Assembly (NCBI RefSeq): GCF_001418565.1
Contig: NZ_LIQQ01000209.1
Span: forward strand, 1-46,132
Source: Streptomyces graminilatus
Lineage (GTDB): Bacteria; Actinomycetota; Actinomycetes; Streptomycetales; Streptomycetaceae
Direction of reading: 5' to 3'
DNA: 46,132 nt
Shown: in pieces, positions 14,919 to 22,738 of the stretch
Position numbering within the stretch: position 1 is the first letter of the stretch
Layout of the letters: every line of letters starts with the position of its first letter
Notes under the pieces: generated by a model
The model's database searches: none
Told to the model about the DNA's origin: nothing
The model's input: only the letters and a program-made list of their open reading frames with translations
Translations under genes and position numbers: made by a program

Positions 14919-16643
14919 GTGCGCATCGGACTGCTGACGGAGGGTGGCTATCCGTATGTGAGCGGTGACGCCAGACTCTGGTGCGACCGGCTCGTGCGCG
15001 GACTCGGCGGGCACGAGTTCGACATCTACGCGCTCAGCCGCAGCCAGCGGCAGGAGGACGAGGGCTGGATCGAACTGCCGCCGCAGGTCAACCGGGTCCG
15101 GACCGCCCCGCTGTGGACGGCCGAGGACGACGGAGTGGTCTACGGCCGCCGTGCGCGAAGGCGATTCGCCGAGGCCTACGGCGAGTTGGCCGCCGCCCTG
15201 TGCGGCGGGCCCGACACGGGGAACACGTCGGACGGAGCAGACCCGTCCACCATTGAGGCGGACCGTTTCGGCAGCGCGCTGTACGGGCTCGCCGAACTGG
15301 CCCGGGACGAGGGCGGCCTGGTCGGAGCGCTCCGCTCCGAAGCCGCCGTCCGCGCACTGGAGCGCGCCTGTCGTGCGCCCGGCGCGCTCGCAGCGGCGCG
15401 CGAGGCGCGCGTCTCGGATCTCCTCTCCGTCGCCGCGCATCTGGAGCGAGCCCTGCGCCCCCTCTCGCTCGACTGGTACGAGGGCGACGGGCTCGGCTCG
15501 GTCGACCTGTGCCACGCTGCCGCGGGCGGCCCGGCCGCGCTCCCCGGACTGGTCGCCCGCCACTTCTCCGGCGTACCCCTGCTGGTCACCGAGTACGGGG
15601 TCCCGCTGCGGGCGCACTACCTGGCCTCCGGCGCCGACGACGGCGCCCCGGCCGTACGGTCCCTGCTCGCCGCCTTCCACGGCGGACTGGCCTCGGAGAT
15701 CTACCGGCGGGCCGTGCTCGTCACCCCCGGCAACACGCACACCCGCCGCTGGCAGGAGAGATGCGGGGCCGACCGGGAGAAGCTGCGGACCGTGTACCCC
15801 GGCATGGACGCGTCCCACTTCGCCGAAGTGGGCGAGTCGCCGGAGGCGGCGGACCCCGACACGCTGATCTGGGTCGGCCGTATCGAGCCCGCCAAGGACC
15901 TGGTCTCCCTCCTGCACGCCTTCGCGGAGGTCCGCAAGGAGGAACCGCAGGCCCGCCTGCGCATCGTCGGCGCGGCCACGGGAGCCGAGAGCGAGGCATA
16001 CCTCGGCCACTGCCGGGCACTGGCCGCGCAGCTCTTCCCCGACGAGGCCGAGGACATTCACGCGGTCGGCGACAACCCCGTGTCGTTCGAGGAGATCGGC
16101 GGCCCGGAGGCACCCACGCTCGCGGAGGCGTACGCGGCGGGCGCGGTCGTCGTCCTGTCGAGCGTGGTCGAGGGCTTCCCGATCAGCCTGGTCGAGGCCA
16201 TGTTCTGCGGCCGGGCGACGGTGTCGACGGACGTGGGCGCGGTGGTCGAGATCATCGGCGGTACGGGGCTCGTGGTGCCCCCGCGCAACCCGCGGGCGCT
16301 CGCGGAGGCGTGCGTGGCCCTGCTGCGCGACCCGGCGCGCCGCGAACGCCTGGGCGCCGCCGCCCGCGCCCGCGCCCTCGAACTGTTCACCGTCGAGCAG
16401 AACGTCGAGGCATTTCGCGGCATTTACCTGGAGGTCGTCTCGCGCTGCCCCGTCAGCGAAGTGGTCCTCGACGGCGCCGGTGAACCGCTTCCGTTCGCCG
16501 TCCCGGCGGAGGCACACGTCCCCGGCCGCTGGACGCACGCCGGCATGCGAGTGGTGGCCCGGGGCGGGCCCGGGTGGACGACAGGACACGCCTCCGCACC
16601 GGTACAGGCGACCCCCGTACCCGCCGGGGAGGGCGCGCGATGA
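14919..16643 (+). CDS. PelF-like GT4 glycosyltransferase
   Basis: A 574-residue cytosolic glycosyltransferase. The N-terminus (RIGLLTEGGYPYVSGDARLW) is the hallmark of PelF/DUF3492 proteins. The C-terminal half is a GT4 Rossmann domain with LIWVGRIEPAKDLVSLLHAF (~307-327) and the E-x7-E motif EGFPISLVE (~420). PelF polymerises a cationic hexosamine exopolysaccharide from a UDP-sugar in Pel systems. The start is taken as GTG 14919, where family similarity begins, with a GGGGG stretch upstream; GTG 14913, two codons earlier, is also possible. A C-terminal extension of ~60 residues is Pro/Ala-rich. The stop overlaps the start of the membrane protein (ATGA), and the cassette continues with an epimerase and a spherulin-4 glycosidase. 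Confidence 0.88.
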   Translation: MRIGLLTEGGYPYVSGDARLWCDRLVRGLGGHEFDIYALSRSQRQEDEGWIELPPQVNRVRTAPLWTAEDDGVVYGRRARRRFAEAYGELAAALCGGPDTGNTSDGADPSTIEADRFGSALYGLAELARDEGGLVGALRSEAAVRALERACRAPGALAAAREARVSDLLSVAAHLERALRPLSLDWYEGDGLGSVDLCHAAAGGPAALPGLVARHFSGVPLLVTEYGVPLRAHYLASGADDGAPAVRSLLAAFHGGLASEIYRRAVLVTPGNTHTRRWQERCGADREKLRTVYPGMDASHFAEVGESPEAADPDTLIWVGRIEPAKDLVSLLHAFAEVRKEEPQARLRIVGAATGAESEAYLGHCRALAAQLFPDEAEDIHAVGDNPVSFEEIGGPEAPTLAEAYAAGAVVVLSSVVEGFPISLVEAMFCGRATVSTDVGAVVEIIGGTGLVVPPRNPRALAEACVALLRDPARRERLGAAARARALELFTVEQNVEAFRGIYLEVVSRCPVSEVVLDGAGEPLPFAVPAEAHVPGRWTHAGMRVVARGGPGWTTGHASAPVQATPVPAGEGAR

Positions 16644-17911
16644 GGGAGCTGGGAGAACTGGACCGCCCGGGGGCACCGGACAGCCCCGGAACCTGGGACG
16701 AACATGTGGACGAGTTGCTCATGGGCGCCCCGGAGACGCACGTACGGGACACGGACGCGGACCCGACGCGGACGCGGCCGGCCGCACCCTCCACCCCGGC
16801 CGCGCGCCGAGGGACCGCGGACCCCGTGAAGGCACTCATGCAGCGGCACCGTGAGCTGTGCGAGCGGGCGGTGGACCCGCTGGAGATCGCCGCCGGCCTG
16901 GAGGCCCATGGCGTGACGGACCGTACGGCCGCCCGCTTCCGCCACCGGGACGTGTTCTCCCTGGCCGAGGAGATGTACGCCCGGGTCTCCCGGGAAGCGG
17001 ACACGGCACCGAGGCCCACCCCGTCGCCCGCACCCCGCGTACGGGCCGACTGGGTCCTGCTCTCCCTGCTCCCGGGCGCCCTGTGCGCGGCCACCGTGGC
17101 CGGGCTGCGCCTCACCGGGGGCCGGGTCCGGCCGGCCGTGGCGATCCTGGGCGCCCTGGCCGTCGCGCTGGCCGTACGCGCGGCACTGGGCCGGGGGCCG
17201 CTGGGCCCCAGGTCCCACCCGGCGTCCCCCGGCACCCGCCCGAGCGGCACCCCGGGCTCCACGCGCGTGTGGACCTGCTGGCTCCTCGCGTACGCGCTCC
17301 TGGGCGACGACCTGCTCACCGCCGCGCTGACGGGTGTCGGCCCCGGCGGCCTCCCGGCAGCCGTCCGGGACCTGTCCACCGCCCCTGTCCTGGCCCTCAC
17401 CCTGGCCTGTGCGCCGGCCGCCTGGTGCGCCCACCTCTTCGCGGCCGGAGCCCGCCGCAAGCTGACCGCCAGCCGTGGCCTGGCGGACTTCACGGCAGCC
17501 GTGAAACCCCTCCTCCTGGGCGCTTTCGCCCTGTTCCTCTGCGCGTCGGCGGCGCTCGTGGCGATCTCCGCGACGATCCTGCGCGAACCGGCGGCCTGGA
17601 CCACCACCGTCACCCTGGGTGCCCTGCTCCTCCTGGCCCGCCTCCTCACGGCACACGGCTTCACCCACGCCCCGGCGGTGGTCCTCGGCGCGGCATCGGC
17701 GACGGAGGCGACCGCGCCGGCCACCGCCTTCGCGTCCCGCCTCCCCGGCTGCTCCTTCCTCGCCACCCCGGTGGACACGGTCGTGGCCGCCTGGGGCCCC
17801 GCAGCCATCCCGGCCGCGGCCTGCTCGGTGGCCGCACTGATCCTCCTGCTCCACGCCACCCGCACCCTGACCAGGGCGTCGGCGCACGCCATCGCGGGTG
17901 AGCCCGGATGA
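16640..17911 (+). CDS. Polytopic membrane protein of the polysaccharide cassette
   Basis: A 423-residue protein. A soluble, charged N-terminus of ~130 residues (including LMQRHRELCERAVDPLEIAAGLEA) is followed by roughly nine to ten hydrophobic helices from residue ~133 to ~415. It is translationally coupled to the PelF-like gene (ATGA). I recognise no family by sequence. By position it could be the membrane partner of the glycosyltransferase, analogous to PelG/PelE in Pel systems, but this is inference. The codon bias is extreme (nearly all G/C at third positions). Confidence 0.75.
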   Translation: MRELGELDRPGAPDSPGTWDEHVDELLMGAPETHVRDTDADPTRTRPAAPSTPAARRGTADPVKALMQRHRELCERAVDPLEIAAGLEAHGVTDRTAARFRHRDVFSLAEEMYARVSREADTAPRPTPSPAPRVRADWVLLSLLPGALCAATVAGLRLTGGRVRPAVAILGALAVALAVRAALGRGPLGPRSHPASPGTRPSGTPGSTRVWTCWLLAYALLGDDLLTAALTGVGPGGLPAAVRDLSTAPVLALTLACAPAAWCAHLFAAGARRKLTASRGLADFTAAVKPLLLGAFALFLCASAALVAISATILREPAAWTTTVTLGALLLLARLLTAHGFTHAPAVVLGAASATEATAPATAFASRLPGCSFLATPVDTVVAAWGPAAIPAAACSVAALILLLHATRTLTRASAHAIAGEPG

Positions 17912-18003
17912 CGTCCAGGACCCACGACCACGGCAGGCGATCGATTCCGCAGCGCCCGGCCCTCCATCACGAACGAACCCGCACCACCCAAAGGAGTACA
18001 CCG

Positions 18004-18057
18004 ATGAACACCTCCCGACCCGGAGCCGGAGAATCCGCCGAGGGAGCCGTCCGATGA
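18004..18057 (+). CDS. 17-codon mini-ORF coupled to the epimerase gene
   Basis: This short frame (MNTSRPGAGESAEGAVR) has one of the best ribosome binding sites in the window: AAAGGAG, 8 nt before its ATG. It ends with a TGA that overlaps the epimerase ATG (ATGA). The epimerase itself has only GAGGGAG inside the mini-ORF. It may load ribosomes for the epimerase, or be the remnant of a longer gene. No function is known for the peptide. Confidence 0.5.
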   Translation: MNTSRPGAGESAEGAVR

Positions 18058-19013
18058 GGGTTCTGCTGATCGGAGCCAACGGCTATCTCGGCCGCTTCGT
18101 CGCCGACCGACTGCTCGCCGACCCGGCCGTGCAACTCACCGCTCTCGGCCGCGGCGACGACGCCGACGTCCGGTTCGACCTCGCGTCCGGCAGCCCCGGC
18201 GCGCTCACCCGCTTCTTCGACGCCGTCCACCCCGGAGTCGTCGTCAACTGCGCGGGCGCCACCCGCGGCGGGGCCCGCGAACTCACCCGCCACAACACGG
18301 TCGCCGTCGCCACCGTCTGCGAGGCCCTGCGGCGCAGCGGCTGCGGCGCCCGGCTGGTCCAGCTCGGCTGCGGCGCCGAGTACGGCCCCAGCCAGCCCGG
18401 TTCCTCCACGGCCGAGGACGCCGTCCCCCGCCCCGGCGGCCCGTACGGCGTCAGCAAGCTCGCCGCCACCGAACTGGTCCTCGGCTCCGGTCTCGACGCG
18501 GTCGTCCTGCGCGTCTTCTCACCGGCCGGGCCCGGCACGCCCGCCGGCTCCCCGCTCGGCCGGCTCGCCGAGGCGATGCGCCGCGCGATGCAGTCCGGCG
18601 ACGGCGAGCTCAAACTCGGCGGCCTGGGCGCGCAGCGCGACTTCATCGACGTACGGGACGTGGCCCGGGCCGTGCACGCCGCCTCGCTGTCGGCAGCGCA
18701 GGGCGTCATCAACATCGGCTCCGGGCGGGCCGTGCGGCTGCGCGACGCCGCCTCTGTCCTCGCCCGCGTGGCCGGGTACGGCGGCGCGCTGCACGAGCTC
18801 GACGCTCCGCCCGGCCCCCTGCGGACGTCCATCGGCCATCCCCGCACCGACCCGGACCACGCGGCCCCGGTCGCGTATCCGTACCCCGACGGCTGCGGCA
18901 GTTGGCAGCAGGCCGATGTCCGCACCGCGCGCGACCGGCTCGGCTGGCGGCCCCGGATCAATCTGGAGGAGTCCCTCGCCGACATCTGGATGGAGGCGGC
19001 ATGCCGCATCTGA
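18054..19013 (+). CDS. NAD-dependent epimerase/dehydratase (extended SDR)
   Basis: A 319-residue nucleotide-sugar SDR enzyme. The NAD-binding loop GANGYLG is at residues 7-13. The catalytic YGVSK (Tyr-x3-Lys) lies near residue 145, preceded by the QLGCGAEYG segment. RDFIDVRDVARAV (~197-210) is typical of sugar-nucleotide 4-epimerases. A likely role is to supply a UDP-hexose or UDP-HexNAc to the PelF-like transferase; the exact substrate cannot be told. The start at 18054 places the Rossmann motif correctly and overlaps the mini-ORF stop. The 3' end overlaps the glycosidase gene by 13 nt. Confidence 0.87.
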   Translation: MRVLLIGANGYLGRFVADRLLADPAVQLTALGRGDDADVRFDLASGSPGALTRFFDAVHPGVVVNCAGATRGGARELTRHNTVAVATVCEALRRSGCGARLVQLGCGAEYGPSQPGSSTAEDAVPRPGGPYGVSKLAATELVLGSGLDAVVLRVFSPAGPGTPAGSPLGRLAEAMRRAMQSGDGELKLGGLGAQRDFIDVRDVARAVHAASLSAAQGVINIGSGRAVRLRDAASVLARVAGYGGALHELDAPPGPLRTSIGHPRTDPDHAAPVAYPYPDGCGSWQQADVRTARDRLGWRPRINLEESLADIWMEAACRI

Positions 19014-19750
19014 CCAGCGCCAGGCAGGGCACCGCGAGCACCGGCGTGCGCACCGGTTTCGGCATCCCGGGTTTCGCACACCCCCTTGTCGCGCCGACCG
19101 AGTGGGGCGAACTCACCCGCCCGGGCACGCCCCTGCACTGGGTCGTCCTCAACGTCGCCGACGGTCCCGGCAGCCGCCCGGACCCGCACTGCCTGGAGGC
19201 CGTCGGCCGGCTGCGCAACGCGGGTGTGCGGGTGCTCGGCCACCTCGACACGGCCCACGGGGCCCGCACGCACGGTGAACTGAGCACCGAGGCACAGCGG
19301 TACCGCGACTGGTACAAGGCCGACGGCTTCCTCCTGGACCGCTGCCCGGCCGACCGCGCCGCGCTCCCGGAGATCCGCCGTACGGTCGGCGCGCTCCGGG
19401 CGGCGGACGGCGACGCCCACATCGTCCTGGGCCACGGCACCCATCCGCACCCGGACTACGCCGAGCACGGCGACCAGCTCGTCACGTTCTCCGGCCACTG
19501 GAGCGACTACCGCTGGTCGCAGGTGGCCGAGTGGACCGCAGACCATCCGCCCGAACGCTTCTGCCACTTCGTGCACGGGCTGCCGCTCGGCCATCTCGAC
19601 GAGGCGCTGCGCGTCGCCCGCTGGCAGGGCGCCGCCACGATCTACTTCACCGACAGCACGGACCGCGGCGGCCGTGCCGACCCCTGGGAGACGATGCCCG
19701 GCTACTGGGACGACCTCGTCTCGCGCCTCGGAACGGGTGTCTCGGAATGA
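19001..19750 (+). CDS. Spherulin-4-type glycosidase (GH135-like)
   Basis: A 249-residue TIM-barrel protein of the spherulation-specific family 4. Visible features are the first strand FGIPGFAHPLV, HWVVLNVADGPGSRPD, VRVLGHLDTAHG, RYRDWYKADGFLLDRCP and the C-terminal ATIYFTDST strand. The fungal relative Sph3 (GH135) cleaves galactosaminogalactan and is encoded with a GT4 polymerase and an epimerase. The motif where I would expect two adjacent acidic residues reads LLDR here, so one may be replaced. No signal peptide is present, which is odd for an enzyme acting on exported polymer. The start is ATG 19001 with GGAGG upstream, inside the epimerase end. Confidence 0.8.
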   Translation: MPHLTSARQGTASTGVRTGFGIPGFAHPLVAPTEWGELTRPGTPLHWVVLNVADGPGSRPDPHCLEAVGRLRNAGVRVLGHLDTAHGARTHGELSTEAQRYRDWYKADGFLLDRCPADRAALPEIRRTVGALRAADGDAHIVLGHGTHPHPDYAEHGDQLVTFSGHWSDYRWSQVAEWTADHPPERFCHFVHGLPLGHLDEALRVARWQGAATIYFTDSTDRGGRADPWETMPGYWDDLVSRLGTGVSE

Positions 19751-19813
19751 AGAAGGGCGTGGCAGTGTTACGGGGAGAACAACTGTAGTGATTGACCGAC
19801 CAACGGAGTCCCC

Positions 19814-20992
19814 GTGTCGCTGCCACCCCTGGTCGAGCCCGCTGGCGAGCTCACCGTAGACGAGGTCCGCAGGTACTCCCGCCACCTGATCATCCCCGAT
19901 GTGGGGATGGACGGGCAGAAGCGGCTGAAGAACGCCAAGGTGCTCTGTGTGGGCGCCGGCGGCCTGGGCTCGCCGGCGCTGATGTACCTGGCCGCGGCGG
20001 GCGTGGGCACGCTCGGCATCGTGGAGTTCGACGAGGTCGACGAGTCGAACCTGCAGCGCCAGATCATCCACAGCCAGGCGGACATCGGCCGCTCCAAGGC
20101 CCAGTCCGCCCGTGACTCGGTGCTGGGCATCAACCCGTACGTCAACGTCGTCCTTCACGAGGAGCGGCTCGAAGCCGAGAACGTGAAGGAGATCTTCAGC
20201 CAGTACGACCTGATCGTCGACGGCACGGACAACTTCGCGACCCGCTACCTGGTCAACGACGCGGCCGTCCTGCTGAACAAGCCGTACGTCTGGGGCTCGA
20301 TCTACCGCTTCGACGGACAGGCCTCCGTCTTCTGGTCCGAGCACGGCCCCTGCTACCGCTGCCTCTACCCGGAGCCCCCGCCGCCGGGCATGGTTCCCTC
20401 CTGCGCCGAGGGCGGCGTCCTGGGCGTGCTGTGCGCGTCCATCGGTTCCATCCAGGTCAACGAGGCCATCAAGCTCCTCGCGGGCATCGGCGAGCCCCTC
20501 GTCGGCCGCCTGATGATCTACGACGCACTGGAGATGCAGTACCGCCAGGTCAAGGTCCGCAAGGACCCGAACTGCGCGGTCTGCGGCGAGAACCCGACCG
20601 TCACCGAACTCATCGACTACGAGGCCTTCTGCGGTGTCGTGTCCGAGGAGGCCCAGGAGGCGGCGGCCGGCTCGACGATCACTCCCAAGCAGCTCAAGGA
20701 GTGGATCGACGACGGCGAGAACATCGAGATCATCGACGTCCGCGAGATCAACGAGTACGAGATCGTCTCGATCCCCGGCGCCAAGCTGATCCCGAAGAAC
20801 GAGTTCCTCATGGGCACCGCCCTGTCGACCCTCCCGCAGGACAAGAAGATCGTCCTGCACTGCAAGACGGGTGTCCGCAGTGCGGAAGTCCTCGCGGTCC
20901 TGAAGTCCGCCGGTTTCGCCGACGCCGTCCACGTCGGCGGCGGTGTGATCGGATGGGTCAACCAGATCGAGCCGCACAAGCCGGTTTACTGA
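19814..20992 (+). CDS. moeZ: MoeZ: adenylyltransferase/sulfurtransferase
   Basis: A 392-residue fusion of an E1-like (MoeB/ThiF) adenylation domain and a C-terminal rhodanese domain. It activates the C-terminus of sulfur carrier proteins (MoaD, ThiS, CysO) with ATP and then thiocarboxylates them. GAGGLG (47-52) binds ATP. Zn ligands are Cys180/Cys183 (CYRC) and Cys254/Cys257 (CAVC). The rhodanese cysteine is Cys350 (HCKTGVRS). The start is GTG 19814 with ACGGAG upstream. The 63-bp gap from the polysaccharide cassette has a possible TGTAGT -10, so it probably has its own promoter. It converges with the protease gene. Confidence 0.95.
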   Translation: MSLPPLVEPAGELTVDEVRRYSRHLIIPDVGMDGQKRLKNAKVLCVGAGGLGSPALMYLAAAGVGTLGIVEFDEVDESNLQRQIIHSQADIGRSKAQSARDSVLGINPYVNVVLHEERLEAENVKEIFSQYDLIVDGTDNFATRYLVNDAAVLLNKPYVWGSIYRFDGQASVFWSEHGPCYRCLYPEPPPPGMVPSCAEGGVLGVLCASIGSIQVNEAIKLLAGIGEPLVGRLMIYDALEMQYRQVKVRKDPNCAVCGENPTVTELIDYEAFCGVVSEEAQEAAAGSTITPKQLKEWIDDGENIEIIDVREINEYEIVSIPGAKLIPKNEFLMGTALSTLPQDKKIVLHCKTGVRSAEVLAVLKSAGFADAVHVGGGVIGWVNQIEPHKPVY

Positions 20993-21026
20993 CCCGCGGT
21001 TCATCCTTTCGTTCGTCCTGTCCGGC

Positions 21027-21069
21027 CGGCGGGGGTCTCGCGCACCACGGGTGCCCGGGGCCCCCGCCG
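21027..21069. terminator. Bidirectional terminator between moeZ and the protease gene
   Basis: CGGCGGGGG (21027-21035) pairs with CCCCCGCCG (21061-21069). Inside the 25-nt loop is a further GCACC/GGTGC hairpin (21042-21054). It lies between two converging stop codons (20992 and 21073). Confidence 0.7.
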
Positions 21070-21072
21070 CCG

Positions 21073-22620
21073 TCATGAACAGACCTTGCCGTCCCGTGGC
21101 ACCCTCCCGGCCAGCAGATACGCGTTCACCGTGGAGTCGACACAGCCGCTCCCACTGCCGTACGCCCCGTGCCCCTCGCCCTTCCACGTCAGCACCGCGC
21201 CGACGCCCTTGCCCAGCTCGTCCGCCATCCTGCGCGCGCCCTCGTACGGCGTCGCGGGGTCCCCGGTGTTGCCGACCACCAGGACGGGCGGAGCGCCCGG
21301 CGCGCCGACCTCCGGTGTGTCGTACTGACCGGCGACCGGCCAGTCGTGGCACCAGCCGGCCGCGTCCCAGCCCATGAACTCCCCGAACACGGGCGAGATC
21401 TTCCGGAACTCGGGCAGCAGCTTTCTGGTCTGCGCCGCTGTGGGCCGCTGCTTGTCGTCCAAGCACGATATGACCCGTTGGGCATGTGTCGTCGTGCCGT
21501 AGTGCCCCGAGGCGTCGCGGTCGTTGTAGCTGTCGGAGAGCGCCAGCAGATCAGATCCGTCGCCCCGCTCGGCCGCCGCCAGGGCGCCGGTCAGCGCCGG
21601 CCAGCTCTGCTCGCTGTACAGCGGCACGATGATGCCGGTGACGGCCAGGCCCTGGGTCAGTTTCCGCCCGGAGGACGTGGGCAACGGCTCGGTGTCGATC
21701 CGCTTCAGCAGGGCCGCGATCCTCCCCGAACCCCGGTCCGGGTCCTGACCCGTCGACTTCAGGTAGTCGTCGAGGGCGCGCTGGAAACCCCGGGCCTGGT
21801 TCTTCGCGTGTCCCACCATGTCGGTGCTCGGGTCGACGACGGCGTCCAGGACCAGCCGCCCCACGTTCTCCGGGAACAGGTGGGCGTAGACACCGCCGAG
21901 TTCGGTGCCGTACGAGATGCCGAAGTAGTGCGTCTTCGTGTCGCCCAGAACCTGGCGCATCAGGTCCATGTCGCGGGCCGAGTCGGTCGTCGAGACATGC
22001 GCGAGGAGGTTTCCGGCGGCCTTTTGGCAGCCCTTCCCGAAGTCGGCCGCGTCCTGGAAGTACGCCTTCTCCTCGGCCGCGTCGTCCGGCGTCGGGTCCA
22101 CCGACTCGGCGGCCTGGATCGCCTTGTCGCTCCGGCAGCGCACGCCCTCGCTGGCCCCGACCCCGCGCGGGTCCCAGCTCACCAGGTCGTAGTGCTCCCG
22201 GAGCGCGGAGACCGTACCGGCGTAGGCGGGCATCACGGATACGCCCGACTGGCCCGGTCCGCCGAAGTTGAACAGGAGGGACCCGATGCGGCTGCCTCCG
22301 GTGGCCCTGGCCCGGATCAGCGCCAGGCCGATGGTCTCGCCGCCGGGCTCCGCGTAGTCCAGCGGCACCTTGAGCGTCGCGCACTGCCAGTCGCTGCCCG
22401 GCGTGGGGGAGTCCGACGTGCCCTCGCAGCGGCCCCACCCGAGCTTCTGCGAGGTCAGCGAGGCGGGCAGCTCCGGCGAGGCCCGGGACGAGGACGCCGC
22501 CGACGCGGGCGGGTCGGCGCCGGACCCCTTGCCGTCACCGCTGCGCGACGCGCTGCCGCTACAGCCGGCCAACAGCAGCACGGCGGCGGTGGCGGCCGTC
22601 CAGCGTACGAAACGAGACAT
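21073..22620 (-). CDS. Tripeptidyl-aminopeptidase-like secreted lipoprotein (SlpD/E type), copy 1
   Basis: A 515-residue secreted alpha/beta-hydrolase peptidase. Its lipoprotein signal ends LLLAGC (Cys20), and a Ser/Ala-rich linker follows. The oxyanion region is NFGGPGQSG; the nucleophile elbow is GISYG, the Asp lies in GNTGDPATPYEGA and the His in EGHGAYG. The C-terminal GCVDSTVNAYLLAG segment is typical of mycelium-associated tripeptidyl aminopeptidases of Streptomyces. ATG 22620 was chosen because GGGGGAGAAG precedes it and the signal peptide starts there. A paralogue lies 118 bp upstream on the same strand. Confidence 0.92.
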   Translation of the reverse strand: MSRFVRWTAATAAVLLLAGCSGSASRSGDGKGSGADPPASAASSSRASPELPASLTSQKLGWGRCEGTSDSPTPGSDWQCATLKVPLDYAEPGGETIGLALIRARATGGSRIGSLLFNFGGPGQSGVSVMPAYAGTVSALREHYDLVSWDPRGVGASEGVRCRSDKAIQAAESVDPTPDDAAEEKAYFQDAADFGKGCQKAAGNLLAHVSTTDSARDMDLMRQVLGDTKTHYFGISYGTELGGVYAHLFPENVGRLVLDAVVDPSTDMVGHAKNQARGFQRALDDYLKSTGQDPDRGSGRIAALLKRIDTEPLPTSSGRKLTQGLAVTGIIVPLYSEQSWPALTGALAAAERGDGSDLLALSDSYNDRDASGHYGTTTHAQRVISCLDDKQRPTAAQTRKLLPEFRKISPVFGEFMGWDAAGWCHDWPVAGQYDTPEVGAPGAPPVLVVGNTGDPATPYEGARRMADELGKGVGAVLTWKGEGHGAYGSGSGCVDSTVNAYLLAGRVPRDGKVCS

Positions 22621-22738
22621 GAGCGCTTCTCCCCCCTGTGAGCCGCCCGCTCGGATCTGCGGATGGCGGTCAGGCCATGGTAGGCAGATCACGCCGAGGC
22701 CGTATCGGCCTGTGGATAACTCTCTGGCCTGCGCTTTT

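Noticed and set aside
18083..21466. 1127-codon minus frame across the epimerase, glycosidase and moeZ
   Set aside because: It crosses three recognisable plus genes and begins inside a protease gene; it is a GC shadow.
22697..22711. AGGCCG-TAT-CGGCCT hairpin between the two peptidase genes
   Set aside because: Only 6 bp; too weak to call a terminator.
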